Positions 1 to 6,170 of a stretch of 6,340 nt of DNA are shown here, one piece after another (position 1 is the stretch's first letter; every line of letters begins with the position of its first letter). The position numbers were made by a program, and so were the translations under genes. The notes below the pieces were generated by a model. The model worked only from the letters and a program-made list of their open reading frames with translations, was not told the origin of the DNA and searched no databases. The stretch is taken from the NCBI GenBank assembly GCA_013812465.1, contig JACCTK010000299.1, positions 1 through 6,340 of the forward strand, read 5' to 3'. The DNA is from Actinomycetota bacterium (GTDB lineage Bacteria; Actinomycetota; Thermoleophilia; Gaiellales; Gaiellaceae).

Positions 1-927
1 CTCGCTCCGCTGGCGGTGATCGGCGTGATTGCCAACTTCGCCGACGACTTGCCGAGCGCGCTCGGAGAGCGGCTGCTGAGCGAGGCGGCCGATCGGGTTC
101 CGACCGAGGCGCTCGGCGTGAGCGTGCTCGTGATCGTCGGAGTTCTCGTCGCGCTCGTCCTCGCGGCGGCTGGCTCGCTCCTCACCGACTGGGGCTTCGA
201 GCTGACGGATGACGGCGATCGCCTCGTCGCGCAACGGGGCCTGCTGACCCGGCGTAGCGTCGCCATCGACCGGTCGCGCGTTCGCGGATTCGATCTGCGC
301 GACTCGCCGCTCCGGCGTGTGTTCGGCCTCGTCGGCGTGCGGGTGGTCGCCGGAGGTGTCGCGGGAGGCCGGGCCGGCCGAACCGCGTTGGCGCCCGTGA
401 TCGCGAGCGATGACGCGCGTGTGCTGGCGCGGGCGCTCGATCCCGTGGCTGTGCCCGGCGCGACGCTGGAGCGGCACCCGCGGGCTGCATTGCCGCGACG
501 GCTCAGGCGTGCGGTCGTTCTGCCTGTCGTGCCCGCGCTAGGCGCCCTGGCGCTCCAGTGGTGGCTGCCCGCGGCGGCTCTGTTTGCTCTCGGACTCGCG
601 GGCGTGCCGCTCGCCATCGACCGCTACCGTCAGCTCGGCCATCGCTTCGACGGACAAAGGCTCGCGGTGCGCGAGGGGTCGCTCGCTCGCCGCTGGACCT
701 CGCTCGATCCACGTGCGATCGTCTCCTACGCCGTCGAGCGCTCGCCTTTTCAGGCGCGATCCGGCCTCTGCACGATCGTGCTCCACCTCGGGCAAGGCGC
801 GGGCTCACGCCGCGTGCTCGACTGCTCGGAGGAGCAGGCTGGAGCACTCTTGGCAGAGCTCGACGTGCCCCTCTTCTCCCCGTTCGTATTCTCGAGCGAG
901 TCCCGTTACGCGTCATCGCCAGCGTAG
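1..927 (+). CDS. bPH2 (DUF304/YdbT-like) membrane protein, 5'-truncated
   Basis: The frame is open from the first base and ends at a TAG at 925-927, so 308 codons of a gene that starts upstream are visible; the GTG at 16 is probably internal. A hydrophobic stretch at the very edge (LAPLAVIGVIA) looks like the end of a membrane segment. A membrane helix follows at about residues 40-58. Next is a bPH2 domain at about 61-150 (LTDWGFELTDDGDRLVAQRG, then IDRSRVRGFDLRDSPLRR). A hydrophobic double span at about 171-202 precedes a second bPH2 domain at about 212-295 (HRFDGQRLAVREGSLARRW). Alternating helix pairs and bPH2 domains are the known layout of YdbT proteins, which carry about three such domains, so one domain and its helices are probably missing upstream. 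In Bacillus the ydbS/ydbT pair is, as I recall, linked to resistance to a membrane-active peptide. The role here is unknown; a partner ydbS-like gene would be expected just upstream. The family call is firm, the function is not. Confidence 0.8.
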   Translation, partial: LAPLAVIGVIANFADDLPSALGERLLSEAADRVPTEALGVSVLVIVGVLVALVLAAAGSLLTDWGFELTDDGDRLVAQRGLLTRRSVAIDRSRVRGFDLRDSPLRRVFGLVGVRVVAGGVAGGRAGRTALAPVIASDDARVLARALDPVAVPGATLERHPRAALPRRLRRAVVLPVVPALGALALQWWLPAAALFALGLAGVPLAIDRYRQLGHRFDGQRLAVREGSLARRWTSLDPRAIVSYAVERSPFQARSGLCTIVLHLGQGAGSRRVLDCSEEQAGALLAELDVPLFSPFVFSSESRYASSPA

Positions 928-931
928 GGGC
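922..931 (+). repeat. Short match to the 5053-5124 palindrome arm, containing a stop codon
   Basis: The ten bases GCGTAGGGGC span the TAG stop of the PH-domain gene. The same ten bases occur on the minus strand at 5116-5125, where they span the TAG stop of the deaminase-like gene. Beyond this 10-mer the match to the full arm (which continues GAGGC) is lost. Positions 927-939 can form a weak five-pair stem with a three-base loop and one G-T pair across the 4-base gap between the convergent stops. This may be a decayed copy of the palindrome or chance in GC-rich sequence. No proper terminator is visible at this junction. Confidence 0.3.
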
Positions 932-2692
932 TCAGTCCCAGCGGCGAGACAGCCGGAACGCCGCGTTGATCAACCCCACGTGGCTGTACGTCTGCGGGAA
1001 GTTGCCGCTCTGCTCGAGCGTGTCCGGCAGGATGTCCTCCGAGTAGAGACCGAGGCCGTTGTGGAGGGAGAGCAGGTAGTCGAAGAGCTCCTTCGCCTCG
1101 TCCGTCCGGCCCAGGATCGCCAGCGCCTCGACGAGCCAGAACGTGCAGACCGTGAAGGCGGCGGCGGGCGTGCCGAAGTCGTCGGGAGACGAGTAGCGGC
1201 GGAGCAGGCCGCCGTCCACCGAGAGCGCGTCGCGGATCGCATCGACGTGCGTGGTCGCGCGCGGGTCCTCAGGCGGCAGATAGCCGAGGTGAACGGCCAG
1301 CAGGAGCGCCGCGTCGAGCTGGGACTCGCCCGCGACCTGAGTCAACGCTCCGACGTCGTCGTTCCAGCAGCGGGTGGCGAGCAGCTCCGCGGCCGCGTTC
1401 TCCACCGTGCGCGCACGCTCTGCGAGCTCGGTCGCGCCTAGGGCCTCGGCGACCTCGACCGCGCGGCGCGATCCCGCCCAGTGCATGAGGACCGAGAAAC
1501 TATGCAGCCGGCTCCGCTCGCGGAACTCCCACAGGCCCGCGTCCGGCTCCTCCAGGCGCGATTCGATCTGGTCAAGGAGCGAGCCTACGATCTCGACTCC
1601 GGTCAGCTGCGGAATCTCGCCGACGAAGCGGGTGTCGAGGAAGAGGCGGCTGACCGCGAGCACCATCTCGCCGTAGACGTCGTTCTGCACGTGCTCGAAG
1701 GCCTGGTTGCCGACTCGCACCGGCCCGTCGCCCAAGTAGCCGGCTAGGTGCTCGAGCACGCGCTCCTCCGCATCGGGGGCGCCGTTGATCCGGTAGGCGG
1801 GTTGGAGGACTCCCTCTCGCTCCTCGGCGATGTTGCGCAGGTAATCGAGAAAATGCTCCATCTCCTCCGAATGGCCGAGCCGCTCGAAGGCGTTCAGCGT
1901 GAAGTAGGCGTCGCGGAGCCAGCAAAAGCGGTAGTCCCAGGTGCGGCCGGAGCCGGGATGCTCGGGCAGGCTGGTCGTCGTCGCCGCCAGCAGCGCTCCC
2001 GTGTCCTCGTACTGGTGCAGCTTGAGCGCGAGCGCGGAGCGGACGACCTCGCGCTGGTAGTCGCGGGGGACGCGCGTGCCCTTCACCCAGCGGCGCCAGT
2101 AGTCGAGCGTGCGCTCGAGAAAGCGCTCGGCGGTCTCCTCGAGACCGGCCTCGAGCGGCTCGCCCCAGGTGAGGACGAGGTGCCGGTCCTCCTCGAGCAG
2201 GAATGGGCGCTCGTCCTCAACGTAGGTGAGCGGGACATTCGTCGTGAGGCGGACCGGCGTCGGAAAGCCCGTGTACGCGATGTGGTTCGACGCGCGCCAC
2301 GACCCTGTCTCCGCCAGCCCGTAGTCGTACGTCGGCCGACATCGGACGCGCGCGCGCGGCTCACCCGAGAGCGGGCGCAGGATGCGGACGAGCATCGACG
2401 GCTTGAAAAAGCGCTGGTAGAGCTGGAAGCGGGGAGCGAAGTCGAAGAGCTCGAACTCCCCGCTCGGGCCCCGGAACACCGTCCGGAGGACGTTCGTGTT
2501 CTCGACGTATGCCTGCTCGACCTCGGTCGCATCGACCCCCTCGACAGCAAAGGCGCCTCCGCGCTCGCGGTCGAGGAGGGGGCCGAAGATGAAGCTCGAG
2601 TCGGGGCGCGGCCAGCACAACCACTCCACCGATCCGTCACGGAGGAGTGCGTTGTACGAGCAGTTTCCGATGATCCCGAGGCCGTGTGCCAT
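932..2692 (-). CDS. GH15 family glycoside hydrolase, probable trehalase/alpha-glucosidase
   Basis: This 586-residue protein has the usual length of bacterial GH15 enzymes. It opens with the family's N-terminal signature (GLGIIGNCSYNALLRDGSVEW, then WPRPDSS) of the beta-sandwich domain, at about residues 1-200. The (alpha/alpha)6 catalytic barrel fills the rest. It includes TWDYRFCWLRDA (W252 to A262), lining the substrate pocket. The probable general acid is E342 in NDVYGEM, and the probable general base is E552 in GLYSED, followed by EQSGNFPQTYSHVGLINAAF. No signal peptide or membrane segment is visible, so it should act in the cytoplasm. Family members hydrolyse trehalose, or alpha-1,4/1,6-linked glucans, with inversion to beta-glucose. 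The divergent trehalose-synthesis gene favours trehalase, but glucoamylase-type or isomaltose-type activity cannot be excluded from sequence. The ATG at 2692 places the signature at the N-terminus. Only a weak GAAG lies seven bases upstream. The gene converges tail-to-tail on the PH-domain gene. Confidence 0.93.
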   Translation of the reverse strand: MAHGLGIIGNCSYNALLRDGSVEWLCWPRPDSSFIFGPLLDRERGGAFAVEGVDATEVEQAYVENTNVLRTVFRGPSGEFELFDFAPRFQLYQRFFKPSMLVRILRPLSGEPRARVRCRPTYDYGLAETGSWRASNHIAYTGFPTPVRLTTNVPLTYVEDERPFLLEEDRHLVLTWGEPLEAGLEETAERFLERTLDYWRRWVKGTRVPRDYQREVVRSALALKLHQYEDTGALLAATTTSLPEHPGSGRTWDYRFCWLRDAYFTLNAFERLGHSEEMEHFLDYLRNIAEEREGVLQPAYRINGAPDAEERVLEHLAGYLGDGPVRVGNQAFEHVQNDVYGEMVLAVSRLFLDTRFVGEIPQLTGVEIVGSLLDQIESRLEEPDAGLWEFRERSRLHSFSVLMHWAGSRRAVEVAEALGATELAERARTVENAAAELLATRCWNDDVGALTQVAGESQLDAALLLAVHLGYLPPEDPRATTHVDAIRDALSVDGGLLRRYSSPDDFGTPAAAFTVCTFWLVEALAILGRTDEAKELFDYLLSLHNGLGLYSEDILPDTLEQSGNFPQTYSHVGLINAAFRLSRRWD

Positions 2693-2700
2693 GTCAGAGC

Positions 2701-2738
2701 TTCATTCGGAGTGATCGGCCATAGTCGTTCATTCCGAA
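2701..2738. repeat. Short direct and inverted repeats, possible operator
   Basis: TTCATTCGGA (2701-2710) recurs as TTCATTCCGA (2728-2737) with one mismatch, 27 bases start to start. The same segment also contains an inverted pair, TTCGGA (2705-2710) and TCCGAA (2733-2738). They sit just upstream of the GH15 start and ahead of the fused OtsA-OtsB gene, where a regulator controlling both could bind. The arms are short, so chance is a real alternative. Confidence 0.25.
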
Positions 2739-2743
2739 AGGAG
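2737..2743 (+). promoter_or_regulatory. Strong Shine-Dalgarno-like AAAGGAG without a standard start codon
   Basis: AAAGGAG is a near-ideal ribosome binding sequence, but no ATG or GTG follows at a useful distance. An ATT at 2754, ten bases downstream, is in frame with the OtsA-OtsB gene and would give a 767-codon product with 19 extra N-terminal residues. Codons between 2754 and about 2786 (GTA, TGT, TCT, CCA) look unlike the gene body, so the CTG at 2811 is preferred. The motif may be accidental. Confidence 0.2.
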
Positions 2744-2798
2744 CTCTCAAGCTATTCGTCGACACGTAGGTTGTACCTCTCCACCCCTTTTCGACGCC

Positions 2799-2805
2799 GA
2801 GGGAG
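2799..2805 (+). promoter_or_regulatory. Ribosome binding site for a CTG start
   Basis: GAGGGAG includes GGAG at 2802-2805, five bases before the CTG at 2811, and GAGG at 2799-2802, eight bases before it. This is the site that decides the start of the fused OtsA-OtsB gene, because no ATG, GTG or TTG occurs in frame between the upstream stop at 2712 and the GTG at 2898. That GTG lies inside the conserved N-terminal domain. Confidence 0.55.
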
Positions 2806-2810
2806 ACGCT

Positions 2811-5057
2811 CTGGCCAAGCACACCGGACACCACTCGCTCGTAATCGCGAGCAACCGCCTGCCTGTTCGCTTCACACTCGCCGACAAGGGCTTCGAGGTG
2901 CAGCCGTCGGCGGGCGGTCTGGCGTCGGCGCTCACGGCGGTGCGGGGTGACGCGGTATGGATCGGCTGGCCCGGTACCGTCGTTCCCGAGTCGCTGCAGC
3001 CGAAGGCTCGCAAGCGGCTCGCCAAGCAGAACCTCGTCCCGATCTTCCTCTCGGCGGATGAGGAGGAGGACTTCTACGGCCGGGTCTGCAACGACACCCT
3101 GTGGCCGCTCTTCCACTACTTCGGCGACCGGCTCCGCATCACGCCCGAGGCGTGGCAGCACTACGTCCGCGTCAACGAGCGCTTCGCTGACGCGATCCTC
3201 GAGCACTCCGGGCCCGACTCCAGAGTCTGGGTGCACGACTTCCACCTGATGCTCGTGCCCGCGATGCTGCGCCGACGCGCGCCGGGTCTCTCGGTCGGCT
3301 TCTTCCTGCACACGCCGTTTCCGTCCTCCGAGATCTACCGCCTCCTGCCCGCGCGGGAGGAGGTGCTGCGCGGCCTCTTGGGCGCCGACTACGTGAGCTT
3401 CCAGGTGGGCGACTACGCGCGCCACTTTCGCTCCTCGTGCCTGCGCATCATCGGCATCGACTCGAGCCCGGACTCGATCGAGGTCGACGGGCGCACGGTG
3501 GGAATCGGCGTCGACCCGATCGGAATCGACACCGCGGGCTTCCGCAAGACGCTTGCGGAGCCGGGGACAGCGCGCCTGGTCGAGCAGTTCGAGGAGCAGT
3601 ACAAAGGACGCAAGCTCGTGCTCGGGATCGAGCGGCTGGACTACACGAAGGGGATTCCCCGCAAGCTCCTCGCCTTTGAACGGCTCCTCGAGCAGGATCC
3701 CTCGCGCGCCGAGACGACCACGATGCTGCAGGTGCTCGTGCCCTCGCGCCTCGAGAGCCCGGAATTCCGTCAGCAGCGGGACGAGATCGAGCTTCTGATC
3801 TCGCGCATCAACGGCCGTTACGGCCAGCCCGGAGTCACGCCGGTCGAGTACGTCCACCGCGACATCTCCAAGCAGGGGCTCGTCGCTCTCTACCGGCGCG
3901 CTGACGTGATGATGGTGACGCCGCTCCGCGACGGGATGAACCTCGTCGCGCACGAGTTCGTGCTCTGCCAGTCGGAGCCGGGTCTTCCGGGTCGCTGGCG
4001 CGGCTCGCTGCTCCTCTCGGAGCTCGCCGGCGCGGCGCAGGTCCTGCCGGGCGCGATGCTCGTGAACCCATGGAACGTCGACGGTGTCGTCGAGGCGCTG
4101 GGGACGGCGCTCGCGCAGGATCTCCCCGAGCGCCGCCGCCGGCTGGAGACCATGGCCAAGCGCGTCGAAGAGCTCGACAGCCGCAAATGGGCGGACGGCT
4201 TTCTGACCCGACTCGGGCGACACTCGAAACGAGACCGCCGGCGGAAGCCGCCGAACGTCGAGGGCGAGGTGCAGGAGCGGCTCCTGCTTCGGTTCGCGAA
4301 GGCCAGGGCCCGTACGGTCATGCTCGACTACGACGGGACGCTCCGCGAGCTCGAGCTCCATCCCGATCTCGCGGTTCCGACGAGGGAGATTCGCTCGCTG
4401 CTACGCGATCTCGCCGCGCTTCCCGCGACCGACGTCCACATCGTGAGCGGACGCCGACGCTCGAGCCTCGAGAAGTGGTTCGGCCAGCTCCCGATCCATC
4501 TCTCGGCCGAGCACGGGTACCTCGCTCGAACGCCTGGTGGCGAATGGAGAACACTCGTCGAGCTCGACCTGACGTGGATGCGACCGATCGAGCGACTGCT
4601 GCGGCGGGTCGCGGCCGACGTTCCCGGCGCGCATGTGGAGCGGAAGTCGGTCAGCGTCGCGTGGCACTACCGCGAGGCCGAGCTCGAGTACGGCTCGTGG
4701 CGGGCTCACGAGCTCCTGAACGACCTCGGGCAGCATCTCGGCGGTGCCCAGGCCGAGATCCTGCAGGGCCACCGCGTGATCGAGGTGCGGGCGCGCGGGG
4801 TCGACAAGGGGGTCTATGTGCGAGACGTGTTCCCGAACGGAAAGGACGCCGCGCACTTCGTCATCGGTCTCGGCGACGACCGGACCGATCACGACTTGCT
4901 GGACGCGCTGCCGTCAGGCTCCGTCGCGGGGCACGTGGGCGGGCTCCTGCCCAGCGCGCGCGCCACCGACGGCCCCCGCGAGCACATCCACATCGTCGGG
5001 CCCGGCGAGGTGCGGGCGCTCCTGCGCGAGATGGTGACCGCCGTCACTTTGCCGTAA
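2811..5057 (+). CDS. otsAB: Bifunctional trehalose-6-phosphate synthase/phosphatase (OtsA-OtsB fusion)
   Basis: The first half (about residues 8-475) is a GT20 trehalose-6-phosphate synthase, joining a nucleotide-glucose to glucose 6-phosphate. It has SNRLPV with R16, the SAGGL loop (33-37), NDTLWPLFHYF from N94, D143 in HDFHLM, H167 in LHTPFPS, R275 and K280 in ERLDYTKG, and D374 and E382 in RDGMNLVAHEF. The last six residues match, by a constant shift of 13, E. coli OtsA positions I recall as 130, 154, 262, 267, 361 and 369. The second half (about 500-745) is a HAD trehalose-6-phosphate phosphatase with all four motifs: D506 and D508 in DYDGT, S546 in SGR, K666 in GVDKGVY, and GDDRTD at 688-693. 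Both halves therefore look active, and the product is free trehalose in the cytoplasm, as an osmolyte or stress protectant. The 748-codon start at CTG puts 15 residues before R16. A start at the GTG at 2898 would delete SNRLPV. Divergent from the GH15 gene. Confidence 0.95.
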   Translation: MAKHTGHHSLVIASNRLPVRFTLADKGFEVQPSAGGLASALTAVRGDAVWIGWPGTVVPESLQPKARKRLAKQNLVPIFLSADEEEDFYGRVCNDTLWPLFHYFGDRLRITPEAWQHYVRVNERFADAILEHSGPDSRVWVHDFHLMLVPAMLRRRAPGLSVGFFLHTPFPSSEIYRLLPAREEVLRGLLGADYVSFQVGDYARHFRSSCLRIIGIDSSPDSIEVDGRTVGIGVDPIGIDTAGFRKTLAEPGTARLVEQFEEQYKGRKLVLGIERLDYTKGIPRKLLAFERLLEQDPSRAETTTMLQVLVPSRLESPEFRQQRDEIELLISRINGRYGQPGVTPVEYVHRDISKQGLVALYRRADVMMVTPLRDGMNLVAHEFVLCQSEPGLPGRWRGSLLLSELAGAAQVLPGAMLVNPWNVDGVVEALGTALAQDLPERRRRLETMAKRVEELDSRKWADGFLTRLGRHSKRDRRRKPPNVEGEVQERLLLRFAKARARTVMLDYDGTLRELELHPDLAVPTREIRSLLRDLAALPATDVHIVSGRRRSSLEKWFGQLPIHLSAEHGYLARTPGGEWRTLVELDLTWMRPIERLLRRVAADVPGAHVERKSVSVAWHYREAELEYGSWRAHELLNDLGQHLGGAQAEILQGHRVIEVRARGVDKGVYVRDVFPNGKDAAHFVIGLGDDRTDHDLLDALPSGSVAGHVGGLLPSARATDGPREHIHIVGPGEVRALLREMVTAVTLP

Positions 5058-5124
5058 GGGCGAGGCTTGCCTCGGCATCGCGCTCCGGCGGTAGATCGAG
5101 GGCGAGGCGAGCCTCGCCCCTACG
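5053..5124. repeat. Composite palindromic element: two inverted hairpin units spanning two gene ends
   Basis: The left unit (5053-5076) and the reverse complement of the right unit (5101-5124) agree at 21 of 24 positions. The outer arms are CGTAAGGGCGAGGC (5053-5066) and GCCTCGCCCCTACG (5111-5124), inverted with one mismatch in 14. Each unit is itself a hairpin: CGAGGC-TT-GCCTCG at 5061-5074, and a nine-pair GGGCGAGGC-GA-GCCTCGCCC at 5100-5119. About 24 bases lie between the units. The arms contain the TAA (5055-5057) of the OtsA-OtsB gene and, on the minus strand, the TAG (5120-5122) of the deaminase-like gene, so the element fills the whole 62-base gap and both gene ends. The form resembles REP doublets (REPINs), which are non-autonomous repeats, but a simple bidirectional terminator is also possible. 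Confidence 0.7.
5100..5119. terminator. Perfect GC-rich hairpin, probable bidirectional terminator
   Basis: A nine-base perfect inverted repeat, GGGCGAGGC and GCCTCGCCC, is separated by two bases; realistically it forms eight pairs with a CGAG tetraloop. It lies 43 bases after the OtsA-OtsB stop and directly against the deaminase-like stop, so it could end both convergent transcripts. Neither side has a T-tract, so it would be a U-less hairpin of the kind proposed for some actinobacteria, or it may only stabilise the RNA 3' ends. Confidence 0.5.
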
Positions 5125-6130
5125 CGGGCACAGCGGTCTTCCGTCGGAACGCCGCGGCGTGACCCCGCGCGTTCGCCTCGCGCAGCTCGTCCTCGTCGAG
5201 CGCGCCGATGCGACGGAGGAGCTCGAACTCGTCCCGCAGGTGCGTCCGCATCATCTCCGGGCCGTCGGTGGCGATGGTGAAGGCGACGCCGTGCTCGACG
5301 AAGCGCCGTATCGTCTCCCGCACCGCCTCCTCGTCCGGGAGCGCCTTCGTCAGCAGGTTCGAGGTGGGGCAGATTTCGAGCACGGTCCCGAGATCTCGCA
5401 GCGCGGCCATGAGCTCGGGATCGCCCGCGGCGAGAATGCCGTGCCCGATGCGCTCGGGCCTCAGGTGCTCGACCACCTCTGCGGTCTCCTCGAGGCCGAA
5501 GTCGCCTCCCTCCTCGCCCACGTGGATCGTCACTCCGAGACCGGCCTCGCGCGCGGCCTCGACCATGGGGCTGATCTGTTTGTAGTCGTAGCGACCGCCG
5601 CCGGGTCGCGGGCCGGCGATGTCGACTCCGACCACTCCTCGGTCGGCCCAGCGGATCGCCTTCTCCACGATGATCTCGTTCAGCCGCGGCTCGAAGGTCC
5701 GGTCCATCATCAGGATCAGCCCCGCGCGCACCTGCGGGTACTCGAGGCTCGCGAGATCGAGCCCGCGGATCGCGGCGAGGATGATGTGGTCGAGGTCACG
5801 CTCGCCCCCACGGTTTCGCTTCATCGGATTGAAGCGGAGCTCGAGCGTTGTGATCCGCTGCGAGCGGTACGCGCCCCCGATCGCTCCGTGCACCGAGCGC
5901 TCGACGGCGAGCGGGGAGGACTGGATCAGCTCCGTCCAGTGGTAGATCCGGTCGAGCTCGTCGAGGTCCTTGACCCCGCGTGTGTCGTGCACCGTGACGA
6001 GGGCGTCGAACTCCCAGAAGTCCTTGACCGGAAGCGCGATCCCCTGCTCGTGCGCGAGGCTCCAGAGGATGTCGGACGCGACCGAGCCTCCGAGGTGGGT
6101 ATGCAGCTCCGCGAGCCCTTCTCCGTCCAT
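5120..6130 (-). CDS. Adenosine deaminase-family metallohydrolase, TDGP variant
   Basis: This 336-residue protein has the length and ordered motifs of the adenosine deaminase branch of the amidohydrolase superfamily. HTH (H10, H12) in ELHTHLGGS supplies two zinc ligands. H203 and the probable catalytic E206 lie in IHVGEE, H230 in RIGHG, and CPTSN follows. D289 in ATDGPEMM would be the last zinc ligand. The metal site thus looks intact. True adenosine deaminases usually have two adjacent aspartates at the end (TDDP), the second contacting the purine; here that position is G290. RFNPMKRNRGGERD and VDIAGPRPGG also mark a particular subfamily. The substrate may be adenosine or another aminopurine compound such as a modified adenosine or aminodeoxyfutalosine; sequence alone does not decide. 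It is cytoplasmic, with no signal peptide. The ATG at 6130 puts ELHTH close to the N-terminus as expected. No ribosome binding site precedes it. It has no obvious link to trehalose metabolism. Confidence 0.88.
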   Translation of the reverse strand: MDGEGLAELHTHLGGSVASDILWSLAHEQGIALPVKDFWEFDALVTVHDTRGVKDLDELDRIYHWTELIQSSPLAVERSVHGAIGGAYRSQRITTLELRFNPMKRNRGGERDLDHIILAAIRGLDLASLEYPQVRAGLILMMDRTFEPRLNEIIVEKAIRWADRGVVGVDIAGPRPGGGRYDYKQISPMVEAAREAGLGVTIHVGEEGGDFGLEETAEVVEHLRPERIGHGILAAGDPELMAALRDLGTVLEICPTSNLLTKALPDEEAVRETIRRFVEHGVAFTIATDGPEMMRTHLRDEFELLRRIGALDEDELREANARGHAAAFRRKTAVPA

Positions 6131-6141
6131 CGTGGGGGCGC

Positions 6142-6170
6142 AGTCTCTATGCAGCGCGCGCGAGCGTCAA
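6142..6170 (-). promoter_or_regulatory. Candidate promoter of the deaminase-like gene, leaderless
   Basis: On the minus strand TTGACG (6165-6170) matches five of six bases of the -35 consensus. At 17 bases it is followed by GAGACT (6142-6147); the overlapping TAGAGA (6144-6149) is at 15 bases. Both are only fair -10 boxes. Transcription from here would begin at, or within a few bases of, the ATG at 6130, and this agrees with the lack of any Shine-Dalgarno sequence in the CCCCCACG before that ATG. Leaderless messages are common in actinobacteria. Confidence 0.35.

Larger units (their letters stand above)
2693..2810. promoter_or_regulatory. Divergent spacer between GH15 and otsA-otsB genes
   Basis: This 118-base, locally less GC-rich stretch must hold the promoters of both divergent trehalose genes unless they are served from further away. 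I see no strong sigma-70 promoter. On the minus strand a TTGAGA (2746-2751) resembles a -35 box, but no good -10 lies at the right distance. On the plus strand TAGGTT (2767-2772) fits a loose TANNNT -10 without a -35, and GAAAG (2736-2740) followed 16 bases later by CGTC (2757-2760) vaguely resembles an ECF-type promoter. None of these is convincing alone. The shared spacer would allow coordinated or opposite control of trehalose synthesis and breakdown. Confidence 0.5.

Noticed and set aside
2898..2900. GTG as the start of the OtsA-OtsB gene
   Set aside because: Conserved OtsA sequence (LVIASNRLPV) lies in frame upstream at 2838-2867, so a start here would truncate the active site.
1748..2950. 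A 400-codon plus-strand open frame antisense to the GH15 gene and running into the spacer
   Set aside because: It is a shadow of GH15 codon bias. It has no recognisable domain, and the opposite strand carries complete GH15 motifs.
2694..4361. A 555-codon minus-strand open frame opposite the OtsA half
   Set aside because: It is the mirror of the strongly supported GT20 domain. The composition is charged, without folded-domain signatures, and there is no independent start context.
5053..5124. The paired repeats as the beginning of a CRISPR array
   Set aside because: There are only two units, in inverted rather than direct orientation, with one short spacer and no cas genes nearby.
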